A stretch of 64,000 nucleotides of DNA, from contig CAWERW010000015.1 of the NCBI GenBank assembly GCA_963811595.1, positions 248,001 through 312,000 on the forward strand, written 5' to 3'. Both the position numbers and the translations under genes were made by a program. The notes under the pieces are model-generated. The model saw only the letters and a program-made list of their open reading frames with translations, had not been told where the DNA came from and searched no databases. Positions 17,233-27,917 of this stretch are shown here, piece by piece; positions within the stretch are counted from its first letter, which is position 1, and the number at the start of each line of letters is the position of its first letter. Source of the DNA: DASQFQ01 sp963811595 (GTDB lineage Bacteria > Actinomycetota > Thermoleophilia > Solirubrobacterales > Solirubrobacteraceae).

Positions 17233-18678
17233 ATGGACGCAGGACGGATCGATCTCGACCGCGCCCGGCGCGAGGCCAAGCGGCGCGTCAAGGCGGCGGG
17301 CGGCGCGCTCAAGCTCGCGGAGGCCCAGCTCGCGATCGCGCGCGAGCTCGGAGAGGACAGCTGGCCGCGGCTCGTGCGCCGCGCGGAGGCGGAGTCCGTG
17401 GCCCGGGAGGACCGCGCGCGGCAGCTCGTGGACGAGGCGACGAACGGGCGGCTCGACCACGCCGAGGCGCTGCTCGCCCTCGACCCCGGCCTCGCGCGCG
17501 AGGGGTTCGACGCCGCGCTCGTGCTCGGCGACGCGGAGCGCGTGCGCGCGGCGCTCGCGCGCGACCCGGAGCTGGCGCGAAGGCCGGGCGGCGCGCGCGA
17601 CTGGCTGCCGCTGCTCTACCCGTGCCACTCGGCGTTCCTGGGCGGCGAGCGCACGGATGGGCTGCTCGACTGCGCCCGGGCGCTGCTCGCCGCCGGCGCC
17701 GACCCGGACTCGAGCTGGGAGCACCCCGAGTTCGGCACGCTCGGCGCGCTCTACGGCGCGGCCGGCGTCGCCCACGAGCCGCGCATGACCGCACTCCTGC
17801 TCGAGGCGGGCGCGAACCCGGACGACGACGAGTCGGTCTACCACGCCACCGAGACCGCCGACGACGCCTGCCTGCGGCTGCTGCTCGCGGCCGGCGCGAA
17901 GGTCGAGGGGACGAACGCGATCGCGCACTGCCTCGACGTCGAGCGCCCGGCGATGCTGCGGCTCCTGCTCGACCACGAGCCCGGCCACGAGGTGCCGCGC
18001 TCGCTGCTGTGGGCCGTCTACCGCGAGCGCTCGCCGGAGGTGATCCGGATGCTGGTGGCGGCGGGCGCCGACCCCAACGCATGGGACGAGAAGAACGAGC
18101 GCACGCCGTACGGGCTCGCGTGGCGGATGGGCCGCCCCGACCTCTGCGAGCTGCTCGCCGAGCTCGGCGCGCGGCGCGAGGTCGGCCCGGTCGACGAGCT
18201 GATCGGGCTGTGCTTCGCCGGCGACCGTGAGGGAGCGCTGCGCCTGGCACGGGCCGACCCCGCGCGCGTCGAGCGGATCCGCGACGAGTTCTACGAGGCG
18301 CTGCACCAGGCCGCCGCGGAGGGCCGCCGCGCCGCGGTCGAGATCCTGCTCGAGCTCGGCGTGGCGATCGACCGGCCCGGGCAGATGGGCGGCACGCCGC
18401 TGCACCACGCGGCCTGGTGGGGCCACGACGACGTCGTGGCGGCGCTGCTCGAGCGCGGCGCCGACCCGCGGCGCCCCGCCGAGCCCGGCATCGGCGGCAG
18501 CGCGCTCGGCTGGTGCGCGCACGGCTCGTTCCACTCCCCCGGGCCGGTCGTGGGCGGCGGCACCGGCCACCTCCGGATCGCGTGGCGCCTCGTGCAGGCG
18601 GGCGCCGAGATCGAGCCGGACATGGCCCACGAGGCCGCGCCCGAGCTCGCCGAGTGGCTCGAGGAGCCGACCGCCTAG
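17233..18678 (+). CDS. Ankyrin-repeat protein
   Basis: 481 residues. After a basic helical N-terminus (DLDRARREAKRRVKAAGGAL) come at least eight ankyrin-like repeats, for example GALYGAAGVAHEPRMTALLL, IRMLVAAGADPNAWDEKN, VEILLELGVAID and TPLHHAAWWGHDDVVAALLE. No signal or membrane segment. Such proteins are protein-binding scaffolds; the partner is unknown. GAGGTGA lies upstream of the ATG at 17233. Its TAG stop forms a CTAG palindrome with the convergent stop of the last mce gene. Confidence 0.88.
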   Translation: MDAGRIDLDRARREAKRRVKAAGGALKLAEAQLAIARELGEDSWPRLVRRAEAESVAREDRARQLVDEATNGRLDHAEALLALDPGLAREGFDAALVLGDAERVRAALARDPELARRPGGARDWLPLLYPCHSAFLGGERTDGLLDCARALLAAGADPDSSWEHPEFGTLGALYGAAGVAHEPRMTALLLEAGANPDDDESVYHATETADDACLRLLLAAGAKVEGTNAIAHCLDVERPAMLRLLLDHEPGHEVPRSLLWAVYRERSPEVIRMLVAAGADPNAWDEKNERTPYGLAWRMGRPDLCELLAELGARREVGPVDELIGLCFAGDREGALRLARADPARVERIRDEFYEALHQAAAEGRRAAVEILLELGVAIDRPGQMGGTPLHHAAWWGHDDVVAALLERGADPRRPAEPGIGGSALGWCAHGSFHSPGPVVGGGTGHLRIAWRLVQAGAEIEPDMAHEAAPELAEWLEEPTA

Positions 18679-20125
18679 CCGCCCGCGGAGTAGTCCTCGG
18701 CCTCGAGCCGCGGGTAGCGCCCGGTGGTCCGGCCCTTGAAGGGGAAGCCCTTCTGGAGCCGGCAGCCGGGCGACGCCTGCGCGCCCGTCGTCGGCTTCTT
18801 CTCGCCCGAGTTGTTGCAGTCGAAGCTCGGGAGGATCTTGAACTCCGCGCCCTCGGGCGTCGACAGCACGCCGAGCGGGTTCGGGTACGCGTTGCCGCGG
18901 TTGGTCGCCACGCGCTTCGGGTGGATCGAGGCCGTCTCCGCGCCCGAGCGGGCCGAACTGCCGCAGGTAGTGGCCGAGCTGGCCCTCGCCCGGGTTCGCG
19001 GTCTTCGCCGCCGTCGCCACGCCGAGGTTGGCGAACATGTCCGACAGCGTGTACTGGTGCACGCCGATGTACTCGAGGATCGGGTTGAGCTGCGCGAGGA
19101 ACGGCCCGAACTCGGCGAGCGTCGGGCGGAGCTCGTCGAAGATCTCGACCGTGGCGGGCAGCGATCGCTTCGAGATCGTGATCAGCGGGTCGAAGTCGCG
19201 GAAGAAGCGCTGCAGGTGCGGCGAGAAGTCGCCGACCGAGTCGAGCGTCGGGCCGAGGTCGCGCAGCGCCGGCTGCATGTCGCGCACCAGCGGCAGCGCC
19301 TTGGTCGAGAACGACTCGAGGCGCGTCGCGGTCGCCTTCGACTCGTCGAGGAACGTCGGGAACACCTGCCACGACGTCCGCGAACGCCTCGCTGCTCCTC
19401 GGCGATCGCGGAGAACACGTCGTCCTGCGACGTGATCAGCGGCTCCAGCTGGTCCTCGCGCTCGGGTCAGCGCGCCGAACACCACGCCCGTGTTCTTGAC
19501 GAGCCCCTGCAGCGCGGCGCGCTGCTCGTCGAGCGTCTCGAACAGGTCGCCGCCCGTCTCCACGAACGCCGGGAGGTTGCCGAACGAGTCGTTGAGGTCG
19601 CGCCCGCGCCCCTCGACCGACCGCGCCGAGGTCCTGCTGCCAGGTCCGGAACGCCGCGCGCGTGAACGGGTCGAGCGAGTCGAGGATCTCGTCGAGCTCG
19701 ACGCTCTCCTGCACGTGCCGGTCCTCCAAGCGGCCGTTCTCCTCGACGAACGGCGCGCGGTCCGAGCCCTGCGTCATCTCCACGAACGTCTCGCCCAGCA
19801 GCGTCTTTGGCGCAGGATCGCGCGGGCGTCCTCGCGGATCGGCGCGTAGCGGCGCTCGATCTCGAGCGTCGCCAGCGTCCGGCTCGAGCCGGGGTCGCGC
19901 CGCTTGGCCACGACCTTTCCGATGCGCACGCCGCGCGAGCGCACGTCGGCCTCGACTGCGAGCTGGGTGGCCTCGGGGAACGCGACCTGGACCCGGTAGC
20001 CCTTCGGCTTGAGCGGGATCGGACCGCCGAACGAGAGCCACAGGAACAGCGAGCAGCCCGAAGCACGACAGCGCGAAGACGACCATGATGAGGATGCGCG
20101 GGACCGAGGGGGCCTGGGTGCTCAC
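18675..20125 (-). pseudogene. MCE-family lipid-transport protein, sixth of operon, frameshifted
   Basis: GTG 20125 overlaps the stop of the previous mce gene. An N-terminal membrane helix (ILIMVVFALSCFGLLLFLWL) precedes the MlaD/MCE beta-barrel domain (RVQVAFPEATQLAVEADVRS then RGVRIGKVV). A long helical region follows (LDPFTRAAFRTWQQDLGA, PTFLDESKATATRLESFS, LRPTLAEFGPFLAQLNPILE). The final 79 residues, from VATNRGNAYPNP to EDYSAGG, are intact. Indels lie near 18950, 19385, 19465, 19620, 19810 and 20050. MCE proteins form hexameric periplasmic or cell-wall channels that carry lipids or sterols. Restored length is about 480, normal for the family. Confidence 0.75.
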
Positions 20126-21466
20126 GGCGTCAGCTCACCCCCGCAGACGGCCGGATCGTTGAGCACGCCGCTGAGGCCGAGCAGGAACTCCGACTCGGGC
20201 GCGGAGGCGGCGGTGTTGGAGAGCACGTTGCAGGTGCCGCCGAGCACGAGCGGGCGGAAGATGCCGTTGGCGTCCTGGCCCGAGAACAGCGACACCGAGG
20301 TGTGCGAGAGCCAGGCCAGGTGGAACAGGTAGCCCTCCTCGCGGTCCTTCGTGTCCGGCCCCTCGCGGCCGCCCGGGTTGAACGCCGAGCAGGTTGAACA
20401 GCCGGTTGAGCTGGTGCACGGTGCGCTTGAGCGTCGGGTCGGCCTCGCGAGGTCGTGCGGCCGCCGGGTCGAGCTCGCGCACCAGCGGCCGCAGCTCGCG
20501 CACGAACGGCCGGATGTCGTCGCCGCAGCAGCGGCTCGACCTCGCGCGCGAACGGCTGGCGTCGCCGCGTTGGCGCGGTCGAGCGCGCGCACGGCCGGCC
20601 GCAGGCGCTCGGACGCCGGCGCGAGCACCTCCGCGAACGTCTCGACCTTGCCGAGCGTCTCCGTCGTCTGCGCGAGCGCGCTCGGCAGCTCGCGCACGGT
20701 CGCGGCGACGTTGACGCGCTCGGCGGCGAACTGCCGCGAACACGCCGGCCGACGCGTCCACGAGCTGGGCCAGCTCGTCGTCCTTGCGCCCCAGCTCCGT
20801 GTTGAGGTCGGTCGAGCGAGTTGATCAGGCGCCGGAGGTCCTTGCGGCGGCCGGCGACCTCGCCCGACACCTTCGCGATGTCGCGGTAGGTCGGCTCGAA
20901 GCGCTTGAGCACCGCGTTGAGGTCGTCGGCGCGCCCCTCCAGCCCGCCGCGCGCGCCGTTGACAGCAGCAGCTTGAGGTAGTCGCGCGTGTCGGCGTCGA
21001 GCGCGGACGAGGAACTCGTCGGGGTTGACGTCGGGCAGCGTCGAGGCGATCGGCATCCGCCAGCCCGCCTTCGCGCGCGCGGCGCCGAGCCGCGGCCCGG
21101 CGTCAGCTCGATGAACATGTCCTTGAGCCCCGTCTTCGGGCCGCAGCAGCCCGGTCCAGTTCTCTCGCACGAGGCCCTCGTACTTCGCGTCGAGGTCCAT
21201 CGTGATGATCGCCCGGCCGTCCTCGAGCTTGACCTTGGAGATGTCGCCGACGCGCACGCCCGAGACGCGCACGGTCTGGCCCTGGCCCGGCGTCACGGCC
21301 TGCCCGGTCGAGAACTCGCCCTGGAGGCGGAACGGCTGCTCCTCGATGATCGGGAAGCGCAGCCGCTGCTCGTTGAGGATGTAGACCGAGCACGCCGCGG
21401 CGATCGGCCAGCAGGCCGAGGATGGCGAGCGAAGTCGACGCGGTGCTCGCGGATGGCGCGCTTCAC
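20122..21466 (-). pseudogene. MCE-family lipid-transport protein, fifth of operon, frameshifted
   Basis: GTG 21466 overlaps the stop of the upstream mce gene. Two single-G insertions close together near 21400-21435 break the N-terminal helix, which otherwise reads LAILGLLAIAAACSVYILN. The MCE domain (FSTGQAVTPGQGQTVRVSGV, VGDISKVKLEDGRAIITMDL) is mostly intact. Further indels occur near 20390, 20530, 20730, 20815, 20960, 21000, 21100 and 21140. The C-terminus (LLVLGGTC-type ending, SEFLLGLSGVLNDPAVCGG) is complete. Restored length is about 445. Probably one wall of the same MCE channel as its neighbours. Confidence 0.75.
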
Positions 21467-23018
21467 GGCCGCGCCTTCTGGAGCAGGGGGAGCTGCGAGG
21501 GCTCGAGCGGCGTGTCGCCGATCGGGATCTCGACGCCGACCTCGTCGAGCTCCTCGTCCAGCCACTCCGTCGCGCGCTCCTGCGCCGCCGCGATCGCCTC
21601 TTGCACGGCCGGCAGCGCGTAGTCGACCTCGGTCGCCTTCGGCGCGGCCTGGACGTTCGTGCGCAGGTCCGGCGGCGCCTGCGTCTCGCACGGCACGTCA
21701 CCGCTGCAGCGGCGGCTGCCCCGGGGCCTTCGGCGGGTTGACGCCCTGCAGCGGCAGCCCGGTGACGAAGAAGCGCCCGGCGCCGAGGTGGCGTACGCGT
21801 AGTTGAGGCGCCGTTGGCGAGCGAGCGCACGTACTGGCCGTTGGCGTCGAAGTGCGCGACTCGGCCGCGATGCCCGGGCAGCCACTTGACCTGCTCCTGG
21901 AAGACCGGGCCGGTGGCGGGGAAGTTCGGGTCCTCGATCTTGTCGTTGCGCCACGGGACGACGACCTCGTTGGAGCACGAGCGAGAGCAGCCGCAGCTCC
22001 TTCTGCAGCGCGACGCCCTCGACGTTGAGCTCGGCGAGGTGCGGGCACCGTCGTGCGCAGGTCGCGCACGAGCCCGCGCAGCTCGGCCGGCGAGACGAGC
22101 CCGCGCAGCTGCTTGACCAGCCGGCAGCGTCGCGTCGAGCGCCGGGCCCGACGAGCGCACCGCCGGCCGCAGGTCGGCGATCAGGCGCCGGAACGGCGGG
22201 AACGCGGCGTTGAGGTCGCCGAGCGCGCTGCGTCCGGCGATCAGCGTGCGCGGCAGCTCGGCGATCGCGGCGGTGAGGTTGCGACTCCTCAGACGCGAAC
22301 GCCTCCGCCGTGCGCGCGAGGTCGGTCACGAGCGCCTGCAGCTGCTGCGGCGAGCGGTCGAGGCCGCGCGCGAACTTGTCGGCGCCGGCGATGTAGCCGG
22401 ACAGGTCGTGCTCCTCGCTGCCCGAGCGTCGCCTCGTTGACGATCGCGGAGTCGCGGAACGCCGGCTCCCAGTACGGGATCGAGCGGTTGTAGCCCTTGG
22501 CGCCGCCGTCGCGCGAGCGCGCGGCCGTACTCGTCGAGCACGACGCTGGAGGTCCTGGCGCGTGTCGGACTGCAGCGAGCTCAGCAGCTCGCCGAACTGC
22601 ACCGGCGCGGCGGTCTGCTGCACGGGGATCCGCGTCGCCCTCCTTCAGCTCCGGCGACGACGGCGAGCCCGGCCTGCACCTCGACGAACCAGTTGCCCTC
22701 CAGGAAGATCCGCGGCCGGATCTTCAGTCGCGCGTCCTCGTGCAGCGGCAGGCCCTTGTCGTCGATCTCCATCGTCACGATCGCGCCCTCGCCGTCGGGC
22801 CCGCCCGCCTTGACCGGCTCGATCTTCGTGACCTTGCCGACTTGCACGCCCGCGACGCGCACCGGCGACTTGACCTTGAGGTCGTTGGCGGAGCGGAACG
22901 CCGCAGTGAACTCGAAGCGGTCCGCGAACGGGTTGGACTTCGTGAAGCCGAAGTAGGTGCCGACCGCGATCACGATGAGCGCGAGGAGCCCGGCGGCGAA
23001 GGGCGAGAGGCGGCTCAC
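21463..23018 (-). pseudogene. MCE-family lipid-transport protein, fourth of operon, frameshifted
   Basis: GTG 23018 overlaps the previous stop. The first 125 residues are intact: membrane helix LSPFAAGLLALIVIAVGTYF and MCE domain FTAAFRSANDLKVKSPVRVA, VGKVTKIEPVKAGG, EDARLKIRPRIFLEGNWFVE. Indels then follow near 22632, 22550, 22515, 22425, 22280, 22125, 22045, 21980, 21830, 21790 and 21710. The tail is intact from about 21700 (EWLDEELDEVGVEIPIGDTP). The helical region includes YIAGADKFARGLDRSPQQLQ. Restored length is about 515. Confidence 0.75.
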
Positions 23019-24549
23019 GGGTCGAGCTCCGGCGGGATCTTGGGGACCTCGGGCGCGTCGGGCTGACGCGTGTAGGTCTGGCCTTCGGGGACCCGCTCGC
23101 GGCCCGTGAACGTGGTGCCCTGGTTGCCCGGGAGTGTGCGGGTCGACGACGGTCTTGAAGCGCTTGTCGCCGTAGACGTTCTGGCGCTCGACGTAGCCGC
23201 GCTGGCCCGACTCGCAGTCCGCGTTGCCCTCGTTGTCGACGGCCGCCGAGTAGTTGTTGGAGTGCAGGAACTGCGGCGTGCCGGAGCGCACGTTCTCGCC
23301 GTTGGCGGGCTCGGCGGCGCCGAGCGAGGTGACGGAGTTGTCCTGGCGGCCGGCCTGGTTGAGCAGCGTGCGCTGCGAGCCGCCGGTCGGGTCGGGCTCC
23401 GTCAGGTGCTCGGCGACGTGCGTCCACGAGTAGTTGAAGTAGTTGCAGACCGTGATGTAGGGGCCGACGAAGCGCACGGTCGGGTTGAGCGTCGTACCGT
23501 CGTGTCGTCAGCCCGCGCAGCGCCGTGCCGGTGCCGGGCGCCTCCATCAGCTCGTCGCAGCGAGACGAGGACGTTCTGCGCAGCTCCTCGTTGATCTCCG
23601 GCGAGCGCTTGAGCACCGGGATGCCCGTCCGCAGCGCCGGCATGATCCGCGGCAGCGTGCGCGGCAGCTCCTGGGCGCGCGTCGTCGAGCGCGATCGAGA
23701 AGTCGCGCAGCGCGGCGAGGAACGGGCGCTGCACGCGGAACGAGCTGGATGCCGTCGTCCATCGTCGGCGCGGACTTCGTGATCGTCGCCTTCAGCGCCT
23801 CGGGGTCGCGCGACCACGCCTCGAACGTGTCCGCCCCGGCGGTGAACAGTGGGCGTAGCGGCCGGCCACCGGGCGCGACCGTGCGGGTGAAGTCGTCGAG
23901 CTCGCTGAAGAAGCGGCCGAGCCGCGTCTCGCGCTCCGCCAGCGTGCTCATCACCGGCTCGAGGTGCTCGAGGAAGCGCGGCGCCTCGGCGATCGTGCGG
24001 TTCAGGCTCCCGCCGCGCATCGCGAACGCGTCGCCGAAGCCGCTGCAGGTTGCGCCGCGCGCCCGCGCGCGTCGGCTCGTCGAAGATGTCCGTAGAACTC
24101 GTCGAGCTCGACCGGGAAGCGCGTCTGGTCGACGCGCATCGTGTCGCCGTCCTCGAACAGCTCCTTCGAGCGCCCGCGCGTGAGCTCGACGTACTTGAGG
24201 CCGAGCACCGAGCGCGGCCGGATCGACGACGCGCGAGTCGACCGGGATCTCCGAGCTGCTTCTGGTCGATCTTGAGCGTCGCGATCGCGCCGACCTTGCC
24301 GCCGGGCAGCGGCCGCGCCTTCATGTCGTCGACGACGCCGATGCGGAAGCCGCCCTCGCGGATCTCGTTGCCGGGCAGCAGGTTGGCGCCGTTCTCGAGC
24401 TCGACCTTGAGCTGCTTCGTCGGTACGAACGGCAGCCCCTGGTTGGCGTTGTAGGAGAGGAAGACCGCGACGTTGACGACGAGCAGGGTCACGGCGCCCA
24501 CGAGCACCGGGTTGGCGAACACGCTGGAGCCGGTGCGCTTGCGGCTCAT
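23015..24549 (-). pseudogene. MCE-family lipid-transport protein, third of operon, frameshifted
   Basis: ATG 24549 overlaps the previous stop as ATGA. The N-terminal helix is NPVLVGAVTLLVVNVAVFLS and the MCE domain reads KQLKVELENGANLLPGNEIR then GFRIGVVDDMKARPLPGGKV. Indels near 24250, 24235, 24090, 24040, 23850, 23745, 23680, 23565, 23510 and 23130 break the chain. The well-kept C-terminal part FVGPYITVCNYFNYSW, rich in aromatic residues and cysteine, is typical of actinobacterial MCE proteins that follow the helical domain. Restored length is about 505. Confidence 0.75.
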
Positions 24550-26105
24550 GGCGCGAGGAGGTAGTCGAGGGCCGGGCTGATGTCCAGCGGCGCCACGGGG
24601 GTCCCGGGAACCGTGACGTTCGGCGCGGTCGGCGAGGGAAGCGTGACGTTCGGCACCGCCGGCGCGGGGAGCGCCGGATCCGCGCCCTGGCGCGGCGCGG
24701 CCGCCCCGGGGCGCCGCGCGCGCTCCTGCTTGGCCGACCGCTCCTGCTTCGCCGAGCGCTTCTTCGTCTTCTTCGTCGAGCGCGAGGACTTCCGCGAGCT
24801 CGCCGCGTCCTGCTCGTCGATCCCGGGCCGGCCCGGACCGAGCGCGGCGAGGCAGCGGTCGAGCTCGCGATCCTTGGCCTGCTCGGCGTCCGCGTACTGC
24901 GCGCACTTGTCGTCGAGGAACGCCGAGACCTTGAGCAGGTACGAGTTGTCGTCGAAGAGGTTCGTCGCCTGCGACTGGCGGAAGATGTACTGCGAGGATC
25001 GCCTCGAAGCCGGTGAAGCCCTGCCCGCCGGGCGAGCGCGGGTCCTTCTCGACCGCGAACTTGCGGTCGTCGAGGTGCTCGAGCGTGATCGCGAGGTTCG
25101 TCGGCGAGCTCGGGCAGCGGCTCGGCGAACTCGCGCGAGCTCGGCGGATCTGCGGCCGCGCCGGCGCGGACGGTCGCGCGGCCGGCGCGGGCGGCCGCGG
25201 CGAGCGTGCGGAACGCGGGCCGCGACGCCTCGCTGAACGGCCCGAGCGTGTCGAAGAAGCGGGTCAGCCGGCGGCGCCTGCGCCGACAGCGTCCGCAGCG
25301 CCGGCGTCTGCGCGTCGGCGGCCTCGCCGAGGCGCGCCATCGTCGGGCGCAGCTCGCGCAGGAAGGTCGGGAAGCGCTGGAACTGCGCGCGGATGTCCTC
25401 GCGCCGCTCCGCGCTCGACGCGCGGCGGTGTCGCGCGCCTCGCGGACGAAGCGCGTGACCTCGGTGCGGTTGTCGGCCAGCCGCGTGACCACGCGCTCGG
25501 CGTTCGTCGGTCAGGTCGCGGATCGATCCGCCGCTGCGTCGGCCAGCTCGGCGAGCACCTTGTCGGTCTCGCGCAGCGCCGGGTTGGCGCGGCGGATCGT
25601 CTCGTTGAGGTCGGTCGCCGCGGGCGGCGAGCGCCGCGCCGAGCTCGCCGACGATGATCGAGAAGCGCTCGCGGTAGGGCCGGCGCATGATGTTGTTGAC
25701 GAGGTCGACGGGGACCGTCGAGCCGGTCTGGCTCGACCGGGATGCGCGCGCCCGTGCTCGAGCTTGCGCTCGCTCGTCCCGGGCTTGCAGTCGAGGAAGT
25801 ACTCGCCGATCAGCGACTGCGGGCGCGACTCGCAGAAGACGTCGCTGCGCAGGTCGCCGAAGCCCGCCCTGGTCGATCTCGATGTCGACGAGCGCGCGGT
25901 AGCTGCGCCGGTCGATCGCGAAGCGCCTTGATCTTGCCGGCGCGCACGCCGGCGACCTTGACGTCGGCGCCCTCGATCGAGCCCGAACGCGTTGTCGAGC
26001 TCGACGCGGTAGCGCTTGCCGCCGTCGTCCCCCGCGCCCATCGAGGCGAACGCCGCGGCGCCGGCGGCGGAGAGCAGGAGGAAGACGATGAGAACGCGCG
26101 ATCAC
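24546..26105 (-). pseudogene. MCE-family lipid-transport protein, second of operon, frameshifted
   Basis: GTG 26105 overlaps the previous stop; an indel follows almost at once, before the helix VLIVFLLLSAAGAAAFASMG. The MCE domain (YRVELDNAFGL, then VKVAGVRAGKIKAL) continues to SRPQSLIGEYFLDCKPGTSE. Other breaks lie near 25985, 25925, 25870, 25735, 25630, 25505, 25425, 25270, 25140, 25105 and 24990. The last 145 residues are intact and end in a Lys/Arg/Pro-rich tail with repeated PNVTLP/PNVTVP units. Such long basic tails are found on some MCE proteins and may contact the wall. Restored length is about 515. Confidence 0.73.
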
Positions 26106-27522
26106 GGGCCGGGCGGGATCTGGGTCGGGTCGCAGTTGAAGTCGCCGCTCGGCCGGAACGGGTTCGAGCCGTCGGCGCGCGGGGCGCTCGGTCGAGCCCG
26201 GGCAGCGGTTGCGCTGGCCGAGCGCGGCGACCTCGCTGAACACCTTGCGCGCGCATGTCCTCGGGCACCGGCTGAGCGTGCCGTCGAGGAACGCGAACGC
26301 GCTGACACGTGGTGGACACGCGGCTGGCGGAGCCGTTGGCGTCGTAGATGCCGGAGTGGCAGAAGTCGTCGAACCAGCCGGTGAGGTCGACCGCGTAGGG
26401 CCGCTGGAAGGCGAACTGCGGCGTCTGCGCGCTCAGCGAGCGGCGCGGCGGCGGCGAACGAGCCGTCGCGCTGCTTGCCGTTGTAGGTGCCGGGCCGGGT
26501 CGTGACGTCGCGGAACGGCAGCGTCGAGTGCGCGAGGTCGATCAGGTCGTTGCGCCTCGCCCTTCGTCTTGACGAGCATCGAGAGGTCGCGGAACGTCGG
26601 TCGTCGCGTCGCGGGCGAACGGGCGCAGCTCGGCGAGCACGGCGCGCAGCTTGGGCGTGACCGGGCGTCGACTCCTCGACCAGCGGGTCGAGGTCGTCGA
26701 GCGTCGCGCGCAGGTTCACGAACGTCGTGTTGGCGCGGCGCATGAACGGCGGCGAGCTCGGCGATCGCGCGCGTCAGCGAGGTCCGCTCCTCCGCGATCG
26801 CGCCGAGCGTCACGGCGAGCCGGTCGACGAGCAGCGCCAGGTCGTCGTCGCGCGTCGGCGAGGTCGGTGACCAGCTTCGAGTTGGAGACGAGGAAGCGCT
26901 GCAGCGCTGCGCTCGTCGTAGGTCAGCTCCTCGAACAGCCGGCTGCGAGCGCGACGAGCGACGGGTTGAGGTACTCCCAGCCGGCGTTGGCCTCCTTGAC
27001 GCGGCCCTCGTAGGAGTCGCCGAAGCCGCGGACGACGTTGCGCAGGCCCTTCTTCGTGCGCTCGTCGAACAGCGAGAAGAGCTGGTCGAGGTCGACCGCC
27101 GTCGTCGTGTCCTCGACCGGGATCACGCCGCCGTCGGGGATCTCCTTCTGCTCCTCGCCGGGCGGCATCATCGAGGTCGACGTAGCGGTTGGCGACGCCG
27201 GACAGCGAGGCCATGCGGATCGTTCGCCTGCGTGCCGCGCCGCAGCGGCGCGACCTCGCCGTCGATCTCGAGCACGACCTCGGCGTGGCCGTCGTCGGCG
27301 AGCTCGATCGACTTGACCGTGCCGACCGGCTGGCCCGACGGCCTGGACGAGGTTGCCCTTGACGAGCTGCCCGGCGCTCAGGAAGCGCGCGGTGACTTCA
27401 TACGAGGGGCTGCCGCCGACGAGCAGGAACGCGGCGAGCACGATCGCGAGGACGAGCGCCGCAGCGGCAGCGATCCTCGCGACGGTCGAGCCCTTGTCGC
27501 CCTCGGCGGCCTCGCCGGCCAA
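26102..27522 (-). pseudogene. MCE-family lipid-transport protein, first of operon, frameshifted
   Basis: TTG 27522 has a strong AAGGAGG site six bases upstream, which decides the start. The N-terminal helix is ARIAAAAALVLAIVLAAFLL. The MCE domain runs from YEVTARFLSAGQLVKGNLVQ to RYVDL. The first break is near 27343 (an extra G after a GCC codon); others are near 27223, 27175, 26945, 26905, 26860, 26750, 26665, 26600, 26560, 26450 and 26250. The remainder includes ERTKKGLRNVVRGFGDSYEG and ends FRPSGDFNCDPTQIPPGP. Unlike typical actinobacterial mce operons, no yrbE/mlaE permease gene precedes it. Confidence 0.75.
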
Positions 27523-27641
27523 GCCCAGCCTCCTTGCAGTGCTTTGACACGCCGACTATCGGCGCATCGGGCGTCGGATCATGGTGAAGCCGCGCTTCCC
27601 GCGCAACCGAGAACCGTTGTGACATTGAGCACATACCCGGT

Positions 27642-27915
27642 CTACGCCGGTTCGAACAGGAGCGCCGTGACCACCGGCCGCGACTCGGGCGCCGGCTGGT
27701 CGTGGTTCGAGTACGGCCGGTTGAGCAGGTGGCCGCGGTGCACGAGCGTCGCCGATCCGCCGCCGTCGAGGTTGATCGCCTCGCGGGCGCCGAAGGAGAT
27801 CAGCAGCCGGGCGAGCCGGACACGGTCGGAGATGTGCACGCACGAGCGGGTGGCGGATGAGGTAGACGGTTGTCTCGCCGCCGTCGCGCGTGCGGAAGCG
27901 GAGAAGCTCGTACTG
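27642..27915 (-). pseudogene. Remnant of a phosphodiester glycosidase (NAGPA-like) domain
   Basis: Only the C-terminal part of the domain remains. The diagnostic piece is ISFGAREAINLDGGGSATLV, the glycine-rich aspartate motif of NAGPA/phosphodiester glycosidase proteins, followed by a short tail ending VVTALLFEPA. In another frame just upstream is LLRFRTRDGGETTVYLI, so one indel lies near 27855. Nothing further upstream belongs to it, because the sufU stop is at 27918. It is a truncated relic between the suf and mce operons and probably has no product. Confidence 0.6.
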
Positions 27916-27917
27916 GC

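Noticed and set aside
16531..19563. A 1010-codon open frame on the minus strand across the methyltransferases, ankyrin gene and mce end
   Set aside because: Only its first part (last mce gene) is real; the rest is antisense to the ankyrin and methyltransferase genes and has shadow composition.
18675..27522. Programmed frameshifting as an explanation for the broken mce genes
   Set aside because: There are many breaks per gene in both directions at unlike sites, without slippery heptamers or fixed downstream structures.
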